Shown here in pieces: positions 8,336-16,827 of a DNA stretch of 64,000 nt. The notes beneath the pieces were generated by a model that saw nothing but the letters and a program-made list of their open reading frames with translations, was not told the DNA's origin and did not search any database. Position 1 is the first letter of the stretch. Every line of letters begins with the position of its first letter. The translations under genes and the position numbers were made by a program. This stretch comes from Tardiphaga sp. vice304 (GTDB lineage: Bacteria; Pseudomonadota; Alphaproteobacteria; Rhizobiales; Xanthobacteraceae): the NCBI RefSeq assembly GCF_007018905.1, contig NZ_CP041402.1, positions 1,290,001 through 1,354,000 of the forward strand, written 5' to 3'.

Positions 8336-8971
8336 CTACCCGAGATGTAGTTTGGCTATGATGAAGTCTCTTTCGGTCTCAAAACATAGTACGAACTTCG
8401 GACCGAAGCCCTCAACTGTGAACTGCCCTTTTAGATGCGGCTCGATTCTAGCCCGCAGATCCGCCGGCGTTTCGCCGGAGGCGTCCATCACCAATGCAGG
8501 CCATATCTGATGGTCTGCTGGGTCTGGCACCCAGAACACATCGCCTTCAATATTTGCCTGAGTGACAAGATGCGATGAGGCACGACTATCGAGGAAACCG
8601 TGATGCTTTGCGTACAAGTGACCGTTGTGCTTTGCTAACATCGGTTCAGTGCCGTACGCCTTTAGATAGCGCTTCAATACCATCTGGAGGTATGCAGTAT
8701 GTTCCTTCTGACACTGTGGGATGAAGTGCGCGCGTACAACTTCAAACGTGTCAGGGTAGTCAGCAAGAGGGCTCAAGAGCCTTCTGGACAGCTGCGGGTA
8801 GGCGTCGCCAGCACCGTTCGAGAGAATGAGCGAGCGGGACATCAGTTTCTGCGAAATGCGAGATACCTCATTTTTGATCTCCTGCAAGGCGGAGATCAAA
8901 AGGTCGTGGCGCACGTCACACGCATGCTGCATGCCGTGTTCTTCATTTAGAATCTTTTGGTCGTGGTTCAT
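8336..8971 (-). CDS. Unknown island protein, paralogue of the product of 10500..11291
   Basis: ATG 8971 is preceded by GGAG at good spacing and gives 211 residues; the frame is open further up but without protein character. The N-terminal third is helical (SALQEIKNEVSRISQKLMSR), probably a short coiled coil. The C-terminal two thirds aligns with the product of 10500..11291: VVRAHFIPQ, YLKAYGTEP, KHNGHLYAKHHG, SRASSHL, GDVFWVPDP, and the end FVLCFETERDFIIAKLHLG. There are no membrane segments or signal peptide. I do not recognise the family, so no function is proposed. Confidence 0.7.
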   Translation of the reverse strand: MNHDQKILNEEHGMQHACDVRHDLLISALQEIKNEVSRISQKLMSRSLILSNGAGDAYPQLSRRLLSPLADYPDTFEVVRAHFIPQCQKEHTAYLQMVLKRYLKAYGTEPMLAKHNGHLYAKHHGFLDSRASSHLVTQANIEGDVFWVPDPADHQIWPALVMDASGETPADLRARIEPHLKGQFTVEGFGPKFVLCFETERDFIIAKLHLG

Positions 8972-9247
8972 GTCGTGTCTCCAGCCTGGGCCGGATGACC
9001 ACGGGCGAAGGACAAAATGTACGTTCAAGAATTTGGAGGCCACTGCATCAGATTGGCCAAAAGGTCATGCTCAGCCATTCAAAGCGCCACGCCGACCAGA
9101 TAAGGCCGGATTTTAAGCATTTTTGCAGACCTCGTTGTCCCTTATCACAATGAGTCTGCAGCCCGTCACAGATGCCGAACACTGGCGCACCTGCCTGGAT
9201 GGCGTAAGACGTGCCGCGATTTGACCGCGCTGGGAATGGCGTGGACG
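8972..9247. other. Intergenic region between two minus-strand genes
   Basis: No supported gene. It separates the methyltransferase fusion gene from the unknown gene downstream by 276 bases, so the two need not share a transcript. Confidence 0.4.
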
Positions 9248-10159
9248 TTATCGCGAAAGCCGCAAGTGGAGGGGCCGGCCCAGTCCAAGAGAAGCGGCCT
9301 TCTGAAGATGGACGCACGGGAACACCTCCAGCGTTCGCTTGATCATCAGATCATCTGCGCCATAGAGAACCACACTATTGCCAAACGGCGCCTTATACTG
9401 AACGTTCGCGCTTAGGAACCTGATCCGATCCTGAAGGATGAAGACGTCCGCCTTTCCGTATCCGAATTCGTGAAAGGCTTGAGTGTGCAGCACGCTGTTA
9501 GGAAGTAGCAGCATCACGGCCGAGCAATGGCCTGCCGCAAAGCTCTCGTACGCCTTCCGGGTGAACTTCATCGCCATGCTGTAGGGCGGATTTACATACG
9601 CGCGACCGAACCACCGCTGGGTCAAGCCATCGTCAAGTTCTGTGAAGGTTTTACGGGCACCAACCGGGCTGGCGAGATCACCGCAGGGATCAAGATCGAC
9701 CCGCCCGAGCACATGCACGATCCGCTCCCAGATTTCAGGCGGCGTGAATCGGACGTCTCGCGTTCCTTTGCCCCATCGCGCGATCTCGGACTTCCGAGGG
9801 CGAGCTTTTGGCGCGAGTACATCCAGAGCGGCCTGAAGAGTCGCCACCCGAGCGTTCCCTCGTTCGAGCCGGACAATAGCCGGCGCTGAAACTTCTGCCC
9901 GCTGAGCCAACTCTTCCTGGGACCACATGCGCCGCTTGCGGAGTATACGAACCTGATCGCCGAAAGAGCGACCACGGGGTAGCCCCGTGAAGCGCAAGTC
10001 GATCGCCATAGCGACAGCGGAAAGCAACCGTACAGTTCCGGCCCCGTGCACTTCCAAAGCTGAAACAGCATCGAGGCTAACTCCAGCCCGTTGCGCCAAA
10101 GTGGTTTGACTGAGACCAGACGCTGTACGCGCCTGACGGATTGCGTCACCTAGCTCCAT
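9248..10159 (-). CDS. Two helix-turn-helix domains fused to a Dam-type adenine methyltransferase
   Basis: 303 residues with a GGGGAAG ribosome binding site before ATG 10159. Residues 1-50 form an XRE-like helix-turn-helix (SGLSQTTLAQRAGVSLDAVS). Residues about 66-115 form a second one (RRMWSQEELAQRAEVSAPAI). From about 130 the chain matches phage-type DNA N6-adenine methyltransferases: RFTPPEIWERIVHVLG, DLDPCGD, the catalytic AYVNPPYS motif, VMLLLPNSVLHTQAFHEF and PFGNSVVLYG. It would add a methyl group to adenine at a site possibly chosen by the fused helix-turn-helix domains, or regulate itself. No restriction enzyme partner is adjacent. The domain calls are firm; the target site is unknown. 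Confidence 0.82.
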   Translation of the reverse strand: MELGDAIRQARTASGLSQTTLAQRAGVSLDAVSALEVHGAGTVRLLSAVAMAIDLRFTGLPRGRSFGDQVRILRKRRMWSQEELAQRAEVSAPAIVRLERGNARVATLQAALDVLAPKARPRKSEIARWGKGTRDVRFTPPEIWERIVHVLGRVDLDPCGDLASPVGARKTFTELDDGLTQRWFGRAYVNPPYSMAMKFTRKAYESFAAGHCSAVMLLLPNSVLHTQAFHEFGYGKADVFILQDRIRFLSANVQYKAPFGNSVVLYGADDLMIKRTLEVFPCVHLQKAASLGLGRPLHLRLSR

Positions 10160-10224
10160 CCACTTCCCCGGAAATTATTCGGCTAATACGTTAGTGACCT
10201 AGCCTAAATTTTCGTGCCGCGCCA
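10160..10224. repeat. Regulator-gene upstream repeat, copy 2
   Basis: This is the counterpart of 5726..5790, directly upstream of the regulator-methyltransferase gene, aligned without gaps and about three quarters identical. Confidence 0.7.
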
Positions 10225-10499
10225 CTTCCGAAAACGCTGTTGCAATCGTCGCGCAAAATCTTTGGTCGTGAAGTGAGCAGGATAACGCGGCGAGCGCCAT
10301 TGAGCCAACGGGAAGGTCAGGTGAACCGGATTGACCAGTCTTATCCGTAAAGTTGGAGCAAGCCTCAATCGTCGATTTCCAAGTCTCGCAGCCGCGACAT
10401 TTCAAGCGAACCAACGTGCTCGCTGAAACAAATTGCACTTAGCAATCACGTTCTGCTTAATAAGGTTACTAATTCATACTTATATAAAGGAAGTTTTTA

Positions 10500-11291
10500 A
10501 TGTCTCTAGTTGATACAACCGAAGTCCAGTGTCTCGAAGTGATCGCAACCGCGACAGCGTTGCCGAATGTTTTTAACAATTCCGCTGCTACGAGCAATAG
10601 CTGCCCAAGTGAGGGATGGAGAAACCAATATAACCGTGAGGTAGCTGTCCTTACGAACAAAATGGCCGAGGTGAGGGAGCGCATTGCCTCGATCCATACG
10701 CTGCAAGCAGAGGTGTCACGGATCGCCCGGCAGAGTCATCAAACGCTAAGCGACATTGAGAGAACCTTGGCAGCTCGTCCACCCGCCAAAGCTCCGGGAA
10801 CAGTTATTCCTCTCGATATAAATGTTGAGATGGCGCGTGCACTTAGATGGCCTCCGCAATACATGCCTATCGACGGAAAGATCGAAGTGGTCCTCGCTCA
10901 CTTTATTCCTCAATCTAGAGCAAATGATATTGTATACGATCAGATCGTCCCAACTCACTATTTGAAGGGACTGGGATCACCTTTGACCGGCAAGAACGGT
11001 TGCCAACTTTATACGACAAATGGGCGTCGTAATAGCAGAGCGATGAAGCGGCTTCAGAACGGGGCACGCGAAACCTTTGGAGACACCTTCTGGATGCCAT
11101 CTCCACTCGAAACAGAGAGCTGGCTCTCACTGATCATTGACCAGCCTTCTCACGATATAATGACCGCAGTAGAGATGCTTAACAATCAATCTGTCTATCG
11201 CTTCACGATCGACAACCTATTCGACGGACGGCAGCTATTGTCCTTCGCGAAGGAAAAAGACCAGCTTTTGGCAAAAATGGCTCTTAGTTGA
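10500..11291 (+). CDS. Unknown island protein with coiled coil, paralogue of 8336..8971
   Basis: ATG 10500 follows a good ribosome binding site (AAGGAAG). It encodes 263 residues. Residues about 45-95 form a probable coiled coil (NKMAEVRERIASIHTLQAEV, then IARQSHQTLSDIERTL). The rest shares an ordered set of motifs with the 8336..8971 product: VVLAHFIPQ, YLKGLG, KNGCQLYTTNG, NSRAMKRL, GDTFWMPSP and a final LLSFAKEKDQLLAKMALS. It is divergent from the regulator-methyltransferase gene, 340 bases away, matching the layout of the left copy. No known family was recognised. Cytosolic by sequence. Confidence 0.7.
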   Translation: MSLVDTTEVQCLEVIATATALPNVFNNSAATSNSCPSEGWRNQYNREVAVLTNKMAEVRERIASIHTLQAEVSRIARQSHQTLSDIERTLAARPPAKAPGTVIPLDINVEMARALRWPPQYMPIDGKIEVVLAHFIPQSRANDIVYDQIVPTHYLKGLGSPLTGKNGCQLYTTNGRRNSRAMKRLQNGARETFGDTFWMPSPLETESWLSLIIDQPSHDIMTAVEMLNNQSVYRFTIDNLFDGRQLLSFAKEKDQLLAKMALS

Positions 11292-11352
11292 TTGGTATCT
11301 ATTTGGGGAAACGCGCGGTCGACCATCGCTTTTCAAAAAGTTGCTATTCATC

Positions 11353-11502
11353 GTGAGAAAATCCGATGTGCAGTCGTTTAAATGCGCAAATTACAAACCC
11401 ATGGAGAACGGTTCTGTGGAGTTGAGTGTGCTGTCAAATTCGGAAGCTTTCGTGCTCCTTTTTAAGACCGAGAGAAATCATTCTCGTCTAGCAGTTTGCT
11501 GA
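11353..11502 (+). CDS. Small unknown protein ending inside an IS end
   Basis: A 49-residue frame from GTG 11353. It starts 62 bases after the previous gene. Its end (SEAFVLLFKTERNHSRLAVC) recalls the C-termini of the two paralogues nearby (FVLCFETERDFIIAKL). The last codons and the stop lie in the left inverted repeat of the IS at 11492. It may be the tail of a third, mostly lost, member of that family, or a gene truncated by the insertion. Confidence 0.35.
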   Translation: MRKSDVQSFKCANYKPMENGSVELSVLSNSEAFVLLFKTERNHSRLAVC

Positions 11503-12759
11503 AAAATCCCTCGCGGCGGCGTTCATTTCCTGATTCAATTTGATCGAGAATCGGTGGAGGTCGGCGTGCGCGGGACATTCGAGGATCAAGGCGGGCTGTT
11601 TTCATATATCTCGCCGGATGCGCGGGTGCCCCAGAACCATCCGCTGAGGAAAGTCCGGGCGCTAGTCCGTGATGTGCTGGGCGAGATGAGCCGCAGCTTT
11701 TCCAGCCTCTATGCGAAGGAAGGTCGTCCGTCGATCCCGCCTGAGCAATTGCTCAGCGCGCTGCTGCTGCAGGTGTTCTATGGCATCCGCTCGGAACGCC
11801 AGCTGATGGAGCAACTGGACTACAATCTATTGTATCGCTGGTTCGTGGGGCTGTCGCCGGACGACCGGGTCTGGAACCCGACCACCTTCACGAAGAACCG
11901 CGAGCGACTGCAGAACGGCGACGTGTTCACGAAGTTCATGACCAGGCTTCTGAACCTCGCCGAGGTCAAGGCGCTGTTGTCGGACGAGCATTTCTCGGTG
12001 GACGGCACGCTGATCGAAGCCTGGGCTTCCCACAAGAGCTTCCGCCCCAAGGACGGCAGTGACGGCGACGACGGCACCAACTTCCATGGCCAGACCCGCA
12101 AGAACGACACCCATGCCTCCACCAGCGATCCCGACAGCCGGCTCTACCGCAAGGCCACGGGCCGCGAGGCCAGGCTCTGCTACATGGGCCATGCCACCAT
12201 GGAGAACCGCAATGGTCTGGCGGTCGCCGGGATGGTGACGCAGGCCAGCGGCACCGCCGAGCGTCGCGCCGCGGAGAAGATGCTCAAGGCCAAGGCCAAA
12301 CAGGCCGGCCGGCGCATCACCGCCGGCGCGGAGAAGGCCTATGACACCGCCGATCATGTCGCCAATCTGCGCGCCATCGAGGTGACGCCGCATGTGATGC
12401 AGAACAATACAATGGGCAAGACCGGCCGCAGCCGTCGCAGCGCGATCGACGAGCGAACCACCCGCCACGAGGGCTATGGTATGTCGCAGACACGGCGCGC
12501 GATGATCGAATGCATCTTCGGATGGGGCAAGCAACACGGCACGATGCGCAAGACCAAACATCGCGGCATCGGCGCTGTCGCCGCCGACTTCCTGCTCAAC
12601 CTGATCGCCTACAACCTGATCCGCATTCCAAAACTGCTCGCCGCATAGCCTCCCCGCCGTCCAGGCGACGACGCGCGACGCCCGATCAGCTCACTACACC
12701 AGCATCGCGCCTGTCCGCTGGCAAGAAAATAGTCGGATTTTGGGTTTTTCAGCGGACTG
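11492..12759 (+). mobile_element. Insertion sequence, IS5-like, complete
   Basis: About 1.27 kb with inverted repeats (left CAGTTTGCTGAAAAATCCC, right end inward CAGTCCGCTGAAAAACCCA, 15 of 19 identical). The flanking tetramers are CTAG on the left and CTAA on the right. Both fit the YTAR target preference of the IS5 group but are not identical, so either only TA was duplicated or the flanks come from different events. One intact transposase gene is inside. Confidence 0.8.
11554..12648 (+). CDS. DDE transposase of the IS5-like element
   Basis: 364 residues from GTG 11554. The N-terminal DUF772-type domain (HPLRKVRALVRDVLGEMS, PPEQLLSALLLQVFYGIRSE) is followed by the DDE domain: DEHFSVDGTLIEAWAS with the first Asp, the middle region HVANLRAIEVTPHV, and RRAMIECIFGWGKQHGTMRK with the Glu. 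No frameshift or stop is seen. This transposase type is common in Bradyrhizobium genomes. Confidence 0.92.
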   Translation: MEVGVRGTFEDQGGLFSYISPDARVPQNHPLRKVRALVRDVLGEMSRSFSSLYAKEGRPSIPPEQLLSALLLQVFYGIRSERQLMEQLDYNLLYRWFVGLSPDDRVWNPTTFTKNRERLQNGDVFTKFMTRLLNLAEVKALLSDEHFSVDGTLIEAWASHKSFRPKDGSDGDDGTNFHGQTRKNDTHASTSDPDSRLYRKATGREARLCYMGHATMENRNGLAVAGMVTQASGTAERRAAEKMLKAKAKQAGRRITAGAEKAYDTADHVANLRAIEVTPHVMQNNTMGKTGRSRRSAIDERTTRHEGYGMSQTRRAMIECIFGWGKQHGTMRKTKHRGIGAVAADFLLNLIAYNLIRIPKLLAA

Positions 12760-13488
12760 CTAACGGTTTTGACTGGCGACTCTATCGCAGTAGGCATCAA
12801 ACGACGCAATGGAGGCTGGCAACCTTGGTTGGGCAAAAAATTCGGCTTTTCGACCCGGGGTCACCTCTGCAGCTCCCTCTTCCAGAGAGCAATTAAAGGC
12901 GGTGGCGATCGGGGAGGGCAGGACGAGCTTGCCGTCGTTTATAGGAAGTGCTGCCCTCTCGCATGCTAGACAGAGATCGTCAAAAACTTCGTTCAGCAGG
13001 ACCAGATCAGGCGCCGATCCGATAAAGTCGTCGAAGTACATGGAAATGAACGCGCCTCGCGTTCTCGCGAGTTCGATCGAGTCTGTCACGGGCGAAAGAA
13101 GCACAACCAGGCTGGCCAGCATCGGAGATTGAACAAATCCGATAGGCAGGACGTATCCGCCACTTCCATATGGATCGGCCACACACGACCACTTCGCTCG
13201 GTCACGAGGATCTGAAATGCTGAAATGGCGAAGGGCCGCGGCAACTCGATTTCGGCGGATCGCGTAAAAGAAACTTTGGATGTCGATCCGAAAGAAAAAC
13301 TTGTTGTCGATGTGGCGGTGTAGCGCCGCAACGTGCCCGCCCGACGTATAATGATAGTGGTAGTCTGGCAAAGTGACCCGCATCCGACACTCGTCTAGCA
13401 GGCGGTTGCCAAATTCTCTGCACTCGTCCGTCGGCGAAAAGACGTAACGTCCCTTGGTTTTGTATCGCAGTAAGTAGTTTGTGTACAT
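12760..13488 (-). CDS. Reverse transcriptase (RNA-directed DNA polymerase), 3' end at an IS junction
   Basis: 242 residues with the ordered motifs of a bacterial reverse transcriptase: FFFRIDIQSFFYAI with the motif A Asp, VLPIGFVQSPMLASLV in place of the common LPQG-type motif, SMYFDDFIGS with the catalytic YFDD, then INDGKLVLP and a thumb-like VTPGRKAEFFA. The stop lies exactly at the edge of the IS5-like element, so the last few residues may be IS-derived. An overlapping upstream frame (13503..13622, MDKFIRRARRVRDLVALAAF) may belong to the original N-terminus or be a small partner. No maturase or msr/msd-like structure is seen, so it is not obviously a group II intron or retron; defence-type or unclassified groups are likelier. 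Confidence 0.75.
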   Translation of the reverse strand: MYTNYLLRYKTKGRYVFSPTDECREFGNRLLDECRMRVTLPDYHYHYTSGGHVAALHRHIDNKFFFRIDIQSFFYAIRRNRVAAALRHFSISDPRDRAKWSCVADPYGSGGYVLPIGFVQSPMLASLVVLLSPVTDSIELARTRGAFISMYFDDFIGSAPDLVLLNEVFDDLCLACERAALPINDGKLVLPSPIATAFNCSLEEGAAEVTPGRKAEFFAQPRLPASIASFDAYCDRVASQNR

Positions 13489-13622
13489 TTTGGGAGCCAG
13501 ATGACGGTCGAGATCACGTTCTCATAGATCCACTTTGCAACTTTCCAAAAGAAAGCAGCGAGGGCTACAAGATCGCGAACTCGACGCGCCCGGCGGATAA
13601 ATTTATCCATAGACGCCTCCAT

Positions 13623-13996
13623 TAGCTAACCCGCCGGCTATTCCACGACTTCATCTTAGAAGCCGTCATCCGAAGGAGTGCCTTAAGGCCCAAAGAGCCC
13701 GCAGCGTCCTAAAAGCGTGCTGGGGCGTCCGGAAACGTCATGCAGCTCATGTCGTGGCGTCAGTGCCGAAAGGTCTCGGCGAACATGCAACCCGGCTACG
13801 CCAAAGGCAACAGCATTGCAGTAGGAAAAATAAAAAAGGTTGCAGCAGATTCGGATTGACCTAGAATCTCTATCGGCGGGCTACGCCGGAACACCCTCTT
13901 GGGTCGCTGCTCTGGTGGCGGCCTCTTACCGATGCGGCTACCCGATGGATGGTAGTCTATATGCTCGGTGGGGATCGGAGGCCGGGGGCCCGCCGC
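13623..13996. other. Gap between the reverse transcriptase and DUF3800 genes
   Basis: No supported gene. Several unrelated short frames only. It could hold a structured RNA for the reverse transcriptase, but I see no convincing long stem. Confidence 0.4.
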
Positions 13997-14860
13997 TTAT
14001 GGCCAAAACTTGTATCCGTAGAATTCAAATATCTCCTTTTGTTGATCCGTCAGCTTCGCTTTAGAGGGTGGAGTTGGCTGCAGGGCTAAGCCGTAATTCA
14101 TATACAATCCGTCATCCCTTGCCATGATGGGCTTAAGGAGTTTCGCGAAGCTGTTATCCAATTTGGTAGGCGGTAGGGTATCGACGGCTTGGTAAAATGC
14201 GCTCGCGATAACGTCAGCTAGCTGAGCCCCAGCGCTCGATTTGTGTGATGCCGCCTCCGCAAGTCGCCAGTCGAGCACTTCCCAATAGATTCGCCGCTTC
14301 GTAAGCAACATTGTCCCAGCCTTTGACTGCGACTTTAGTAGCTCTTGGTAGGCGGTCGTCTGGCCGTAAGAATGGCCGCCACGTTCGCTGTAAACGATCT
14401 TGAGGAGCCTGCCAGGTGCATTCTCCGCCTTGGCATGCTCAAAGCAGAAATGAGTGACGCGCTCCAATAAAAGCCGAAGACAGAAATTATAAGACCACTG
14501 TTGAGATTTGAGGCGCTCGGCTCTCAGATTGCGATATTGCCGCATATTCTTCTTATTAGAAGCGAGGACAAAGGCTCTTATTGGAAGCCGCGCGGTCGCA
14601 GAACATATGGATGTCCTGCGGAAACCGGGCAAGTTGCGATAGTGCAGATCAGATGGATTACGTACCCCGGCTTCTTCGAGCATCGAGCGCACCCAACCTA
14701 CGGCTTTCGAACTCTGGGATGCTCTTATAACTACGGCGCCTAAACAGAGCCATTCTGTGCCGCCGACTTCATCGATTGGACGTACTGACCGCAGGCCAGG
14801 GTCTCCGGCCTCATCGATGTAAGCCGCATAATAGTGGTCTGGTACGTTCTCATCTCTCAT
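13997..14860 (-). CDS. DUF3800 domain protein
   Basis: 287 residues. The N-terminus has the DUF3800 hallmark YIDEAGDPG followed by LCLGAVVI. Later come LLKIVYSERGGHSYGQT and SSAGAQLADVIASAFYQAV, the second hallmark (QLADxxA). DUF3800 has an RNase H-like fold with conserved acidic residues and is often found on mobile and defence islands, but its activity is not settled. It lies upstream of the reverse transcriptase gene on the same strand, about 370 bases apart, so joint action is possible but not shown. Confidence 0.85.
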   Translation of the reverse strand: MRDENVPDHYYAAYIDEAGDPGLRSVRPIDEVGGTEWLCLGAVVIRASQSSKAVGWVRSMLEEAGVRNPSDLHYRNLPGFRRTSICSATARLPIRAFVLASNKKNMRQYRNLRAERLKSQQWSYNFCLRLLLERVTHFCFEHAKAENAPGRLLKIVYSERGGHSYGQTTAYQELLKSQSKAGTMLLTKRRIYWEVLDWRLAEAASHKSSAGAQLADVIASAFYQAVDTLPPTKLDNSFAKLLKPIMARDDGLYMNYGLALQPTPPSKAKLTDQQKEIFEFYGYKFWP

Positions 14861-15319
14861 GGCCGCAATTCTCGCGAGCTTCAGCGCAATAAATCAATCG
14901 TCCAGCAGCGAATAGAACAAGATGCCCACAGTTTCTCCGGACTTTGATAGCGGGAACGGGCCTCAGGCTGCGACGCGAAGATCGCAGTCCACAGGCGCTG
15001 GCATGGCGCAAGCTTTACGGTACCCCGTCGCTAGAGCGCGCCGGCTGCGCTGGGTCTGGCAGAATTCGTTAAACAGGTCGCTGGTAAATGTTGATGATCA
15101 GAGAGAGGCCACCAGCATTGTTCCAGACCATCTACATCAGCACAGCTAATTTCGATGCTCGGCATCTCAGCAGTCTGACGCGGCGTACCAGTTACGTACC
15201 AGAAACGCCTCATAAAGGCGTGCACAGACTGAGAACATCTGCAGAAGGCTGTACTGATTTTGCAAGGGAAAAGGCAAAACGCTCTAATGAGCGGAAAGAG
15301 GCCGCCCAGCGGTCGGCTT
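14861..15319. other. Gap with no supported gene
   Basis: Only unconvincing frames, for example 15088..15345 on the plus strand, whose end is antisense to the lipoprotein gene tail. Confidence 0.45.
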
Positions 15320-15404
15320 CTATTGGATGGTTTCGATCTTCATGACAACGCCGTCTGATAGTAGGATATTGCCTTCCGGGGAGCCCCACCCAGCGACTTT
15401 TCCC
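15320..15404 (-). pseudogene. 3' end of a lipoprotein gene interrupted by IS256
   Basis: Read on the minus strand this gives VAGWGSPEGNILLSDGVVMK and IETIQ followed by TAG at 15320. When the IS and one copy of its 8-base duplication are removed, it joins in frame to the part at 16828..17089. The restored protein would be 112 residues. Confidence 0.85.
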
Positions 15405-16827
15405 GATCGTGTCCCGCGTGGTGGTGTAGGTTTCTGATCTTATGCCGCTCGCGAAGCGCGCTTTCAAATGGCGCTGTAGCGAGCGAGCGGCATGTGTTGG
15501 TCACCGGCGGTTCGCCGGTAGGATCGGGTTGCAACACGCAATGCAACCGAGGAACCACCGATGACCAGCGAGATGATGAACCTTCGTGCGCTCGTGGAGA
15601 AGACCCCCGACGCGGATATTTTGCGCCAGATGATCGGCTTCGCCGCCGAGCGGCTGATGGAACTGGAGGTGGCCGCGTTGACCGGTGCCGGCCACGGCGA
15701 GAAGAGCGCGGAGCGGCTGGTGCAGCGCAACGGCTACCGCGAACGCGACTGGGAGACCCGGGCCGGCACGGTCGAGCTGCGGATCCCGAAGCTGCGCAAG
15801 GGCTCATATTTTCCGGGCTTTCTGGAGCCGCGCCGGATGGCCGAGAAGGCGCTTACTGCCGTGATTCAAGAGGCCTACATCCAGGGCATCTCGACCCGCT
15901 CCGTCGATGACCTGGTCAAGGCGATGGGAATGAGCGGCGTCTCCAAGAGCCAGGTGTCGCGGCTGTGCGAGGAGATTGACGAACGCGTCAATGCATTCCT
16001 GGAGCGGCCGATCGAGGGCGACTGGCCGTATCTGTGGATCGACGCCACCTATGTGAAGGTCCGGCAGAATGGCCGCATCGTCCCGGTAGCGGCGATCATC
16101 GCGGTCGGCGTCAACAATGACGGCCGGCGCGAGATTCTCGGCATGGACATTGGGCCCTCCGAGGCCGAAACATTCTGGACCGCGTTCGTGCGCAAGCTCG
16201 CCCGCCGCGGATTGCGCGGCGTCAAGCTGGTCATCTCCGACGCCCACGAGGGCATCAAGGCCACGGTGTCGAAGGTGCTGACCGCCAGCTGGCAGCGCTG
16301 CCGCGTCCACTTCATGCGCAATGCGCTGGCCCATGCCGGCAAGAGCGGGCGGCGCGTGGTCTCCGCCTTCATTGCCACCGCCTTCGCCCAGGACGACGCC
16401 GAAGCCGCAAGGGTGCAATGGCGCAAGGTCGCCGACCAGTTGCAGCCGACCATCCCGAAGCTGGCCAGACTGATGCACGAGGCCGAGCCCGACGTGCTGG
16501 CCTTCATGGGCTTTCCGGCGACGCATCGCGCCAAGCTGCACTCCACCAATCCGATCGAGCGCCTCAATGGCGAGATCAAGCGCCGCACCGAGGTCGTCGG
16601 CATCTTCCCCAACGAGGCTGCCATCCGACGTCTCGTCGGTGCCATCCTGCTTGAACAAAACGATGAATGGGCGGTTCAGCGTGCCCGCTACATGACGCTG
16701 GAAACCATCGCCCCGATCAGCGATAATCCGATCGTCGGGCTGCCCGCAGTGGCAACCTGACCAGCCCGGCCGTGGCCGGCAATCGGGGTGGCCATCAAGA
16801 AGCTACACCACGCCGCGGGGCATGATC
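15405..16827 (+). mobile_element. Complete insertion sequence, IS256 family
   Basis: 1,423 bp with inverted ends (left GATCGTGTCCCGCGTGGTGG, right end inward GATCATGCCCCGCGGCGTGG; 21 of 25 identical over the full arm). It is flanked by the identical 8-base duplication CTTTTCCC at 15397-15404 and 16828-16835. The duplication length fits IS256, and perfect flanks plus an intact transposase point to a recent insertion. Confidence 0.93.
15561..16760 (+). CDS. IS256-family (Mutator-like) transposase
   Basis: 399 residues with the three catalytic acids in expected contexts: [30 protein letters not shown] and [17 protein letters not shown]. The C-x2-H-type motif [11 protein letters not shown] of the family is present. 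The frame is intact and fills the element. Confidence 0.95.
   Translation: MTSEMMNLRALVEKTPDADILRQMIGFAAERLMELEVAALTGAGHGEKSAERLVQRNGYRERDWETRAGTVELRIPKLRKGSYFPGFLEPRRMAEKALTAVIQEAYIQGISTRSVDDLVKAMGMSGVSKSQVSRLCEEIDERVNAFLERPIEGDWPYLWIDATYVKVRQNGRIVPVAAIIAVGVNNDGRREILGMDIGPSEAETFWTAFVRKLARRGLRGVKLVISDAHEGIKATVSKVLTASWQRCRVHFMRNALAHAGKSGRRVVSAFIATAFAQDDAEAARVQWRKVADQLQPTIPKLARLMHEAEPDVLAFMGFPATHRAKLHSTNPIERLNGEIKRRTEVVGIFPNEAAIRRLVGAILLEQNDEWAVQRARYMTLETIAPISDNPIVGLPAVAT

Noticed and set aside
12760..13996. Retron
   Set aside because: I could not find paired a1/a2 repeats or a long msd-like hairpin beside the reverse transcriptase, and its YFDD and LPIGF motifs differ from usual retron enzymes.
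15088..15345. Plus-strand frame before the IS256 element
   Set aside because: Its end is antisense to the 3' end of the interrupted lipoprotein gene, and it shows no family features.
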